This document shows, piece by piece, positions 8,810 through 17,727 of a stretch of DNA of 64,000 nucleotides; positions within the stretch are counted from its first letter, which is position 1, and each line of letters starts with the position of its first letter. Below the pieces are notes generated by a model. It saw nothing but the letters and a program-made list of their open reading frames with translations, was not told the DNA's origin and did not search any database. A program made the translations under genes and the position numbers. This DNA comes from Symbiodinium natans (taxonomy: Eukaryota > Sar > Dinophyceae > Suessiales > Symbiodiniaceae), in the NCBI GenBank assembly GCA_905221605.1, contig CAJNDS010000691.1, positions 431,197-495,196 on the forward strand. The letters run 5' to 3'.

Positions 8810-10681
8810 ATGGCGGACTGGCGCGCGTTCCCACGAGATTTTCTGTGGGGTGTGGCCACAGCAGCTTTTCAGGTTGAAGGTGCGGCGTCTGAAGGTCGTG
8901 GGCCATCTATCTGGGACACCTTCTCGCATGTCCAAGGCAACATCTTCGAAGATGCTACAGCAGACGTGGCGTGTGATCACTTCCACCGGTACAAGGAGGA
9001 TGTGCAGCTCATCAAGCAGCTTGGCGTCAGGACATACCGATTCTCCATCTCGTGGTCCCGGGTACTACCGACTGGCACAGTGAAAGGCGGCGTCTCTGAA
9101 GAGGGCTTGGCTTTCTATGCTTCCTTGTGCCAAGAGCTGCTTGCAAACGGAATTGAGCCGGTTGCCACACTGTACCACTGGGACTTGCCGCAGGGGCTGG
9201 AGGACTCCGGCGGCTGGCTCAATCGGCAGACCGTGGACGCGTTCAAAGACTACGCGCAGCTGTGCTTCTCCCGCCTGGGGCGCTACATCAAGACCTGGTG
9301 CACCATCAACGAGCCTTGGACGCAGTGCATCGTGGGCTACTGCTTCGGCTCGCATGCGCCCGGGCGCAGCGTTGCTCCAGGCGAGGAGCCCTACCTGGTG
9401 GGCCATCACATGCTGCTGGCTCATGCAGCCGCGGCCCAGGTATACAAAGCAATAAAGCCACCGGAGGGCCGACTGGCTATGGTCCTCAACACTGAGTGGC
9501 CTGAGGCCCAGGAACCAAAGAATCCACAGGACATTGCGGCTGTCGAGCGGTTTCTGGCGTTTAACATCGGCTGGTTCGCTGATCCGCTGTACACAGGCGA
9601 TTACCCAGAGCTCATGAAGAGTCGGGTTGGGGAGCGGCTGCCGAAGTTCTCAGACGCGGAGAAGGAAGCCCTGAGAGGCTCCAACGATTTCTTCGCGCTG
9701 AACTGCTATTCCGCGCGCTACATCTGCGAGGACACTCCTTGGAGGAAGCTCCAGAACTTTCAGGCAACCCTGAAGATCCTTCCCTACATCTCTGATGTGC
9801 CAGTAGCCCGATTCAAGGCTGCCATCGCGGAAAAGCAGGCGATGTCTTCGGAGGAGAGTGTGCCCAGTGCAGCTTCGCCGCCTGGGCTTCTGGGTGGTCC
9901 CGCCTCGCCACCCCCAGACAAGCCCGTCCCCAGCAACAGCTGGCTCACCGATGCAACACGGTAGGCCCTTGACACATTTCATATTTTCCTTATTGGGTTT
10001 GAGAGGATCATGGGTTTAGGGTTTATAGGGTTCAGGTTTCAGGGTTCAGCGTTCAGGGTTCAGGTTTTAAGGGCCATCCCAGGCAAGCTACGAAACAGCG
10101 GTGCCGTTAGATGCCGAGTTGACCGCCACTGGCTGGCCTGTGGCACATTTTGGACTGGGCCGCCTGCTCCTGTACATTCAGCAGAAATACCAGCCGCCAG
10201 GCCACGGGGCAGGCCCTCCAGGATTTGTTTTTTGCTTTTTTTTCTTTGCTGGGTTTAAGACTTAAGAGGATCACGTTGGGGAATCGTCTTTGGATGGTTC
10301 TAAGGGCCAACCCAAGGCGGTATCCTGATTACAGAAGCAGGCGCGGCTTTCAAGGAAGCGGGCGGGTCGCCGGCGCCTGCCACAGCAGATGCGGACCAAG
10401 CTTCCTACTTGCAATCGCAAGCTGTCGTTGTCAGGCGCGCCATGCAAGAAGGTGCAGATGTCCGCGGCTACATCTGGTGGACTTTGATGGATAACTTTGA
10501 GTGGAGCTACGGATACTCCAAAAGATTTGGCTTATACGAGGTCGACTTTACAGGATCCCTGGCTCGTAGGCCACGGCCAGCGGCGGCAGCTTTTCAAGCG
10601 CTCGCCAAGCAGAATCGGGTCCCAACGGCTGTCTCTGATCTCGAGTATACTCGGTGCCTTGATCGTCCAGACGCGCGATAG
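8810..10681 (+). CDS. Family 1 glycoside hydrolase (beta-glucosidase-like), three exons
   Basis: Exons 8810-9960, 10088-10200 and 10317-10681 join in frame to 542 residues; the stop is TAG. GH1 landmarks in order are FLWGVATAAFQVEGA at the N-terminus, HWDLPQGL, the acid/base motif TINEP (Glu168), the exon-2 segment FGLGRLLLYIQQKYQPP, the nucleophile motif as LITEAG (Glu428, where the family usually has TENG) and GYIWWTLMDNFEWSYGY with RFGLYEVDF. GH1 enzymes hydrolyse beta-glycosides by a retaining mechanism; the substrate cannot be read here. The protein is longer than the usual 450-500 residues because of a Ser/Pro-rich insert before exon 1 ends. Intron 1 is GT-AG and intron 2 is GC-AG. The start is the ATG just before the family N-terminus. 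The frame is open further upstream (from about 8706), so an extra 5' exon or leader is possible. The Asn-to-Ala change next to the nucleophile leaves activity uncertain. Confidence 0.85.
9961..10087 (+). mobile_element. Intron 1 of GH1 = family J introner-like element
   Basis: GTAGGCCC to CCCAGGCAAG. It contains CCTTATTGGGTTTGAGAGGATCA and TTTTAAGGGCCATCCC, the family J signature, with heptamer-like sequence in the middle. The intron is essentially the element. Confidence 0.7.
10201..10316 (+). mobile_element. Intron 2 of GH1 = second family J element, GC-AG
   Basis: GCCACGGG to GGGCCAACCCAAG. It contains CTTTGCTGGGTTTAAGACTTAAGAGGATCA and TCTAAGGGCCAACCC. AGGC occurs on both sides of the intron, which could be a remnant target duplication. 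Splicing places Pro-Pro directly before the LITEAG motif. Confidence 0.7.
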
Positions 10682-11561
10682 CGCTGAAGCAAATTGAGGG
10701 TTTCTGAAAGTACCCTTTGTAGGGTTCCTATACTAAGAATTGTACTATTTTGGGGGTATATTTAGGGTGCCCCCTATTTTGGGAAATGCCCATTTTGGGA
10801 AATGCCCAGTTAGAGCTGTGGTTCTTAACACGTGGCTGAACGAAGCCGGGTCCTCCTGTAAATGACACGTGGTCCGGCTCCTTGGTGTTTCTGGAACCAC
10901 CCAACCCAACCTCGACCAACGCGCTGCTAACACTCCTCTGAACAGCCAAGTATATATGTCAAGACATGTTTTATAAGTATGTTTACGTGTAACTGCTCAT
11001 GATTCTGTAATTTTGTATACGCACAATGCACATACACCCAAACCCTTTTTCAGCTGGTTCTTTTAGACCCTGGAATGTCGAGGGATGGGAAGGACAGTGA
11101 CACCGTGTCTAAGCCCTAAACCCTCGCACAAGGGTGGGGCTTTGAGTGTGTAACCCACCTTCGTGCGTGCAGGAGGGTGGTGGGATCCGAGGATTTAGAG
11201 CTTTGGGGGGAAAGCGCTCAGGGCGTGTTAGGGTTTAGGGATGCTTGGGGCTCTGGATCATGGTCATGTTACTATGCGCCAGGCAGCGGAGCAAAGGCGG
11301 GGCAGATGTCCTGAGAACATCTGCGATGTAGAATTACAGGTATCTGCCGCCCCTTTTCCCATGGAACCCACCTGTCTCTGGCCTCTCAAAATATCTAAGC
11401 CTCAACTTAGAGGTTCATGACTATAGTTATAAGTGGGGTAACTATAACTGTAAGTGGTTATAGCCTGATTCAGGGCACTTACAAACCTTCTTATAGCTTA
11501 TAACTTATAACTACCCAGGAACCGTCAAGTACACCCGAAACCCCAAATAATCCTGCAACAG
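10682..11561. other. GH1 3' flank without a supported gene
   Basis: Contains a family L-like piece (10740-10800, TTTTGGGAAATGCCCATTTTGGG), a unique stretch, and a family E hairpin with ATAAGTGGGGTAACTATAACTG at about 11412-11533. I see no convincing exon. Confidence 0.4.
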
Positions 11562-14163
11562 GATGCTTGGCAGCAGCGTCTGCAGCAGTATCACGCGGTG
11601 GATGCAGAGACGCGACGGACTCGCGACCAGCTGGTGAAGGACATTTTCGGGTTTAGGGTTAAAAGGGTTTAGGGTTTATGAGGGTTTACCTGGGACTTTA
11701 TGAGGGAAAACCTGGGACCCTGTTTGACCTACAGTCTTATGGGTTCTACCTACAAATGAAGGGGCAGGTACTACTAAGTTGTGGGTAGACATAGTCGCAG
11801 GTAGGATCTAGGGTGTAGCGCTGGACCAGCCCGAACTAGTGGGCCTACCTCTTTACTTCCCACGCCGAGGCTTGGGGGGCCAGCAAAGCCATGCTTGCCA
11901 CAAGTTTAGGGGTGTCAAAAAGCTTAGTTGGTTTCCACAAGATTTTGGGGTTGCAAAACTTTGCTACGCGTGAAGTGAAAGGCCAATTTTCCACGAGGTT
12001 TTGGGGCCTAAAAAAGAAATGGTTTTCACATGCTGTAGGGCAAGCAAAAAGGCAAGTTTTCCGCAAGACTTGGGGGCTGAAAAGTAATATCAATGGTTGC
12101 CACATGCCTGCGGAAACGATGTTGGCAGGTTACGGAATTGATGTGCCACGGGAATGTTGTGGCAAGGTGGGGGAAAGGTTGCACACAGGTGGCGGGGAGG
12201 CGGCGGTGAGGTTGTCATTGTGGAAAGTTGCAGACAGGTGTGGCGGAAAGGCAGTGGAGAGGTTGCGGAACGGTTGGGGAAGGTTGCAGCTGTGGAAAGG
12301 AAGGATGTGGGAGTGTGAAAGGTACCACTCAGTTGTCTGCTCGGGCTTTACCACCCATGAACCCTAAATCCTAAACTCTAAAGCCTAAACAAAGTAAAGT
12401 CCGCCCAGACCCTATGAGCCTAAACTCCGTTCTCAAAACGAATCCCTACTATCCCTGAACCCTCCTAAACAGCAAGACCCTCCTCAAACCCGACTCCCAA
12501 AAGACCCCCGACCCTAAACCCTCCTAAACCCCAAGACGCTTCTCAAATCGACTCCTACAAGGCCCCATTAACTCGCCTAAGCCCCACAACCCTGCCTCTA
12601 TACTTCTAGGACCTACTCATTCGGTTGTTACCCTTAAGGACTTCATATCTCGGCGCTGGCAGTACACCCTACACCCTACACCCTACACCCTACACCCTAC
12701 ACCCCCTAAACCCTAAACCCAAGACCCTAAACCCTAAACCCTAAACCCTAAACCCCAACCTTAAAAACCCCACTGCTAAGCACCAACACCAGGAGCCCCG
12801 ATTCCGCGGCTTCGTGCCCGACGTCCGCATCATCTGCGCGCGAGGAGAGGAGTGGTCTGCGGTCCCGGCCTCGCCAAGCTGTGCTACAGGGTTTAGGGTT
12901 TAGGGTTTAGGGTTTAGGGTTACTCGAAGGTTCATGGGCAGTTATAAGTAGGGTGCTATTTCCCTGACTAGGTTTATACCCAGACATACTTACAAATACC
13001 GCACGTGTACCCGCACTTGTACCTACCCATGAACCTCCAAGTAACCTTTGAGATTTGCAATTGTAGGGTTTATGGTGTTTACATGATATGGGGTCTTTGT
13101 AATCTATTTTGGTATGGGTGTAAGGGGTAGGGTTTAGGGTTAGGGCAACTTGTTAGTGCCCAAACTTAAAAGCAAGGTTAATGTACCTGAAGTATTGGTC
13201 ACATATAGCTATAGGTTGTGGTAACCCTTCTTGGGGGTTCGTATAACTGTACTGAGAACTACCCATGAACCTTCAAGAACCCCCCCCCCCCCCACACACG
13301 CACCGTAAACCATAAACCTTGATATTTGGGCACAATACTTGGAGGTTCATGGTACTTGTTAACCCGAGTATAACTGTACTTACAGCCATAGTGATCACCA
13401 CATTTGGGTACTTCAGGGGCTTTAAGTGGGTTATAAGTGCAGTGAAAATGTTTTTCGCCTATGAACCCTAAGAACCCTAAACCCTATACCAGAAGTGGGT
13501 TATAAGTCTCCCTGAGCCTGTATACCAAGAAGGCCCTAGACTTCAGGCATTCAGGGGTCGCGCCTTTTGCGGTCCACATTTGCTGCTCAGTTCGGCTCCT
13601 ACACCCGAAACCCTAAGGGTTCAGGGTTTTGGGTTTCGGGTTTGGGGTTTAGGGTTTGGGATTTAGGCTTTAGGGTTTAGGGCTTGGAGTTTAGGGTGAA
13701 CCCCAAACTTACTGAGTGGGCCTTCAACCCTGCAGGAGGTGCTTGCTTTAAGTTAAGGGGTACTCTCAGTTTTCGTCGGGGTTGAGTGGGCCCAGTCTCG
13801 GGTTCAGTGTTAGGCTTTAGGGTTCAGGGTTTAGGGTTCAGGCTTTAGGGCGAACCACCGGCCAAAGAAGCCACAAGACCCCGGGGTCCTCACAAACCTC
13901 TTCAAGGCTTTCAGCCCAAGCAGCCCAAGACCCTGCATTTGTTCTGACCTTACACTCCTAAACTCCTCAACCCTAAACTCCTAAGCCCTAAACCCTAAAC
14001 TCCTAAGCCCTAAACCCTAAACCCTAAACCCAAAAAGCTTGTTTGGGGGGGGGGGGGGGGGGGGGGGGGCTTGAGCCCTAGAACCGCAGCATCCGAGAGC
14101 CTCAGTTGTTTTGTCCTGTGTCGTTGGGCATTGTAAGTAACCCAGGCCCCCAACTCTCTAACC

Positions 14164-14216
<53 letters not shown>

Positions 14217-14485
14217 ACCCTAAACCCTAAACCCTAAACCCTAACCCTAAAGCCTAAACCCCAAACCCTAAACTTCCTCAACCGCCGAGGCGGTGTCGGC
14301 GCCCACACGCCACACGCGTGAGGGGCGGTGGGATCGCGTCTTCCAGGCTCTGCAAAGCCGGACATGGAGAGATGTGTATTATGTTAACTGCTGAATGTTT
14401 ATTTTGTACTACTACATCGATATTTTTGTTCATGTCCCTCTCTCTCCCTCTCTCCCTCCCTCTCTTTCTCTCTCTTTCTCTCTCG

Positions 14486-14521
<36 letters not shown>

Positions 14522-15221
14522 CTCTCTCGCTCTCTTCCTCTCTCTAGGTATATCTTATTTTAAGGGGCTGCGCCCATGGGCGGGCAGCGCAGGCAGAAGC
14601 GCGGGGCGAGCAGTTTCTAAGCATTTTGAGGCCCCTAAACTCCCTTAAAATCTCTAAGCGTTTGAGGCTCCTCCTTCAAATCTCTAAGCGTTTGAGGCTC
14701 CTAGACTCCCTTAAAGTTTCTAAGCACTTTATACGGCCCCTAAACTCCCCTTTTCCTAGCCCCGGGCTTAGACACATCGCTTATGCCCGCCCTTTGGGGG
14801 GCATCATGCTCCCGATGCGCCCCCGAAATCCCGCCCCGGGAGCCGCTGATGCTCCTGATGCGCGCCTGGGGGTCCCGGGCTGGACCCGCTGATGCTCATG
14901 ATGCGCGCCCTCTGGGGGCCTCCGTGGCGACGCAAAAAGCCACGAAAAAAAAACCGTTCACCGGCGGCACGCGGGGGTCGGCGGCACTGGCGTCCGGCCT
15001 AATTCTGCTTCGCAGAAGGCCAGAGGCCAGCAAGGCTATTCCCGGGACGACCCGGGCTAAAAGGTCCGCATTTGCTCGGTCCTTTGGGGACCTCGCGCTG
15101 CCCGATTTAATGGCTACCGCCAGTGCCGCCGACCCCTCAACCTGATGCTCCGCGCAAACCGGACAAGAACAAGGATGGCAGGCCATCTTTCGACGAATTC
15201 GCAGAGGCAGGAGGAGAGTGA
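11562..15221 (+). CDS. Exon series ending in an EF-hand loop
   Basis: Candidate exons are 11562-11650 (after CAACAG; AWQQRLQQYHAVDAETRRTR), 12793-12890 (after ACACCAG; RFRGFVPDVRIICARGEEW), about 13848-13940 (KKPQDPGVLTNLFKAFSP), 14280-14373 (EGRWDRVFQALQSRTWRD before GTGTAT) and 15124-15221 (after CGCCAG). The last reads PRKPDKNKDGRPSFDEFAE and ends at TGA. DKNKDGRPSFDE matches the 12-residue EF-hand calcium loop (Asp1, Asn3, Asp5, Gly6, Ser9, Glu12), with Pro where position 8 is usually Ile/Val/Leu. Whether all five exons belong to one gene is not established. A calcium-binding C-terminus is the only functional statement I can support. Confidence 0.45.
11697..11805. mobile_element. Repeat family D, copy 3
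   Basis: Contains CCTGGGACCCTGTTTGACCTACAG..GGTACTACTAAGTTGTGGGTAGAC..GTCGCAGGTAGG, diverged from the other copies. Confidence 0.45.
11891..12367 (+). repeat. Degenerate tandem repeat carrying a 158-codon open frame
   Basis: A unit like TTTCCACAAGATTTTGGGGTTGCAAAA repeats near 11930, 11985 and 12053. GTGGCAAGGTGG- and GGAAAGGTTGC-type repeats follow to 12345. One + frame is open throughout and shows the repeats as KILGLQ, RFWGLKKK and KTWGLKS. I favour repetitive DNA over a gene because the peptide repeat simply mirrors the DNA repeat. Confidence 0.45.
12924..13460. mobile_element. Cluster of family E hairpin elements
   Basis: Several partial copies contain GGTTCATGGGCAGTTATAAGTAGGG, CCCATGAACCTCCAAGTA, CCATGAACCTTCAAG and GGAGGTTCATGGTACTTGTTAAC in both orientations, each a potential stem. 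Confidence 0.6.
14046..14070. repeat. Poly-G run
   Basis: About 24 consecutive G. Confidence 0.9.
14158..14240. repeat. CCCTCAA variant heptamer array
   Basis: About nine CCCTCAA units turn into CCCTAAA. Homogenised variant heptamers imply local amplification. Confidence 0.85.
14428..14548. repeat. CT-rich microsatellite
   Basis: Long pyrimidine run dominated by (CT)n. Confidence 0.9.
14617..14935. repeat. Two short tandem repeats
   Basis: Four units of about 34 bp built on TCTAAGCGTTTGAGGCTCCT..ACTCCCTTAAA start near 14617, 14651, 14682 and 14718. Units containing GATGCTCCTGATGCGCGCC recur at about 14803, 14847 and 14890. Open frames across this region (up to 120 codons) follow the repeat and are not credited. 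Confidence 0.65.
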
Positions 15222-15400
15222 GCGGTCTACGGTTTAGGGTTTAGGGTTTCGGGTTTAGGGCCTAGGGTTTAGGGCTTAGGGTTTAGGGCTTAGGGTTGAG
15301 CGTTCAGGGTTTCAAGGGCATTAGGAGGGCTTAGTCGGTAGTGTGCTGAGAGGCCATCCGCGACCGGGGCAGGGGGGGGGGGTATATGCACTTATATATA

Positions 15401-15655
15401 CCGGGTCCGGTATATGCTGGACCGTGGTGTGCCTACACTTCCGGGTTCGATGAAAGCTCCGGACCGTGGTTTATACATAATTATACAGAACACTAATATA
15501 CCGGGTCCGGTGCATGCTGGACCGTGGTGTGCATACACTTCCGGGTTCGGTGAAAGCTCCGGACCGTGGCTTAAGCATATAGACATATACGTAACACTTA
15601 TATACCGGGTCCAGTAGATGCTGGACCGTGGTGTGCATACACTTCCGGGTCTTGT
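15401..15655. repeat. Tandem repeat, about 102 bp, 2.5 units
   Basis: Units start at 15401, 15501 and 15605 with CCGGGTCCGGTATATGCTGG. Each holds GGACCGTGGTGTGC..ACACTTCCGGGTTCG..AAAGCTCCGGACCGTGG. Open frames on both strands are by-products. Confidence 0.9.
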
Positions 15656-15671
15656 CCACTGGAGCCCTTTA

Positions 15672-16700
15672 AAGTGGTGGGTGGGGGGGGGGGAGGTGGG
15701 GGGGCGGGAAGTCAGTCCAAAGTCAGGTGGGGGGTGGGGGGGGGGTGGGGTGGGGGAGTGGGGGGGGGGGGGGGGTGGGGGGGGGGGTGGGGGTTGGGTG
15801 CGGAGGGGGGGGGGGTGGGGGGGGGGAGGGGGTGGGGGAGCGAAGCAGGGGAGCAAGCGGAGGTGAAAGCCCTTTGTTTTTTTGGGGGCGGGGAGCGGGC
15901 ACGGGGGGGTGGGGGGTGGGCGGGGTGGGGTGGCGGAGGTGGGGGGGGTGGGGGGGGGGGGTGGGTGGGGGGGGGGGGTGGGGGGGGTGGGAGGGCGGAG
16001 CAAGCAAAGACGGCGGGCATGTACTGGAGCCGTTACAGTTCATCTAGAGGGGGGGGGTGTGCGGGGGCGGGGAGGCGTGGGGGGGTGGGAGGAGGGGGGT
16101 GGGGGCGGGTGGCGGGGGGGGGAGGTAGGGGGGGGGGGGGTCTTGAAAGGTCATAGGGGTGGGGGGGGTGGGGGGGGGGAGGGGGGGGGTGGCGGGGTGG
16201 GGGGGGGGGGTGGGGGGGGAGGGGGTGGTTGGGAGGGAAGGGGGGGTGGGGGGAGCGGAGCACTGGAGCCTTTAAAGCAGTCCAAAGTCAGTAATCTAGG
16301 AGGGGGGGGGGGGTGGGTTGGCGGGTGGGTGGGTGAAGGGGGGGTAGGGGGGTGGGGGGGGGTGCGGGTGGTGGGCGGGTGGGGGGGGGGTGGGGTGGGG
16401 GTGGGGGGGGGGTGGGCGGAGTGGGTGGAGCAAGTGGAGCGGGTATTTTTTTCGTCAGTCATGGGTGGGGGGGTGGGTGGGGGGGGGTGGGGTGGGGGGG
16501 TGGGGGGGGGGTGGGAGGGAAGGGGGGTCGGGGAGCGGGGGCGGAGGGGGCGGGCATGCACTGGAGCCCTTTAAAGTCAGTCTTTAAAGTCAGTCATCTG
16601 ATCGAGTGGGGAAGGGGTAGGGGAGGAGGATGGAGTGGAATGGTTGGGAAGGGTGGTTGGTGGTGGGAGGGCTAGGGGCGGGAAGGGCGGGGCACTGGGG
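15672..16700. repeat. 1-kb G-rich (GGGGT)n low-complexity block
   Basis: The + strand is nearly all G with single T, C or A interruptions. It is broken by islands that repeat CACTGGAGCC(C)TTTAAA.CAGTC (about 15658, 16260, 16560 and 16690), so the block has a long-period structure. The Gly- and Pro-rich ORFs are composition artefacts. Strong G-quadruplex potential. Confidence 0.9.
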
Positions 16701-16772
16701 CCTTTCAAAATCAGTTACGGCGACGCCATGGAGTCTTCACTAGCGCCTCCCCGCTCAAAGCTGGGGTCGGCG

Positions 16773-16835
16773 GATATATGTATATATATATATGTGTGTG
16801 TGTGTATACACATATATATATATATATATACACAT
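16773..16835. repeat. AT/GT microsatellite
   Basis: (AT)n with a GTGTGTGT core. Confidence 0.85.
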
Positions 16836-17151
16836 ACATGGGCTTTTGTAGGACCCCCCCCCCCGCCCCCGCCGCTGCTGCCTCTCCGTTTCTTGCTACT
16901 GTTTCTTGCTACTGTGCCATTTTCAGGATTTGGGGCTTGTTATGCGGGACTGGTACAGGGTCTAATTAGGTCTTGAAGCTGTACCGTTGCGTGGAGTTTA
17001 CCACTTTGCGCTTTGAAAGGAACTCCAGGCAAGCCCTATACCGAAAGATAAACTGATCAGTCCTGCTCTACATCGGCCGTTTCAGTTGATCTTCCATAGT
17101 ATAAACAGTACCCACCTACAACCGTCCTTCATTCAGTGGTACCTGGCGGAC

Positions 17152-17190
<39 letters not shown>
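17152..17190. repeat. Poly-C run
   Basis: About 37 consecutive C. Similar runs occur near 23591, 27931, 53974 and 56144. Confidence 0.9.
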
Positions 17191-17192
<2 letters not shown>

Positions 17193-17230
17193 AGAAGGAC
17201 TCCCTGACCAATGGACTTTTTGAGGTTTTC

Positions 17231-17313
17231 AAGCTTAGGGTGGGGCATCTCCCTTCAGACCCCACAAATGCTGAGCGCTGGACCCCGAGAGTTTCTGAGA
17301 GCTTTGCGCGCTG
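17231..17313 (+). CDS. Possible terminal exon of an unrecognised gene
   Basis: Reads LRVGHLPSDPTNAERWTP and ESFAR up to TGA. It is followed by a 380-bp tract of degenerate heptamers (AAACCCTCG, AAACCTT variants) with no coding signal. Confidence 0.35.
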
Positions 17314-17334
17314 AAAACATCGGTGGGATTGGTC

Positions 17335-17720
17335 TTCCGAAGCCCTAAACCCTGTAAACCCTTCAAGCCCTAGTAAACCCGATAAACCCTAGAAACCCTC
17401 CAAACCCCCAAATCTCAAACCCCTCGAAACCCTCTAATGAAACCCTCGAAACCCTCGAAACCCTCGAAACCCTCTAAACCCCAAACACTCCAAACCCTGC
17501 AAACCCTGCAAACCTTATAAACCCTCTTAACCTGAAACCTTAAACCTTAAACCAGAAACCCTAAAAATGAAACCTTAAACCTCAAACCTTAAACCTGAAA
17601 CCTAAACCCTCTAAACCCTCTAACCTTAAACTTTAAACCTTCCTAATCTTAAACCTTCTAAACCTTAAACCTTAAGACTTCTAAACCTTAACCCTAAACC
17701 CTAAACCCTAAACCCGAAAC
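17335..17720. repeat. Degenerate CCCTAAA-type array
   Basis: Variant heptamers and octamers (AAACCCTCG, AAACCTTA, AACCCTGC) over about 380 bp. It looks like an old, diverged telomere-type array. Confidence 0.8.
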
Positions 17721-17727
17721 CCTGCAG

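Noticed and set aside
8343-8986. 187- and 207-codon minus-strand ORFs
   Set aside because: Antisense to the GH1 5' region, where the + strand carries unmistakable family motifs.
14626-15145. 88- and 120-codon ORFs
   Set aside because: They follow short tandem repeats and conflict with the EF-hand exon, which has splice and motif support.
15392-16675. Many 60-230-codon Gly- or Pro-rich ORFs on both strands
   Set aside because: All derive from the G-rich low-complexity block or the 102-bp tandem repeat.
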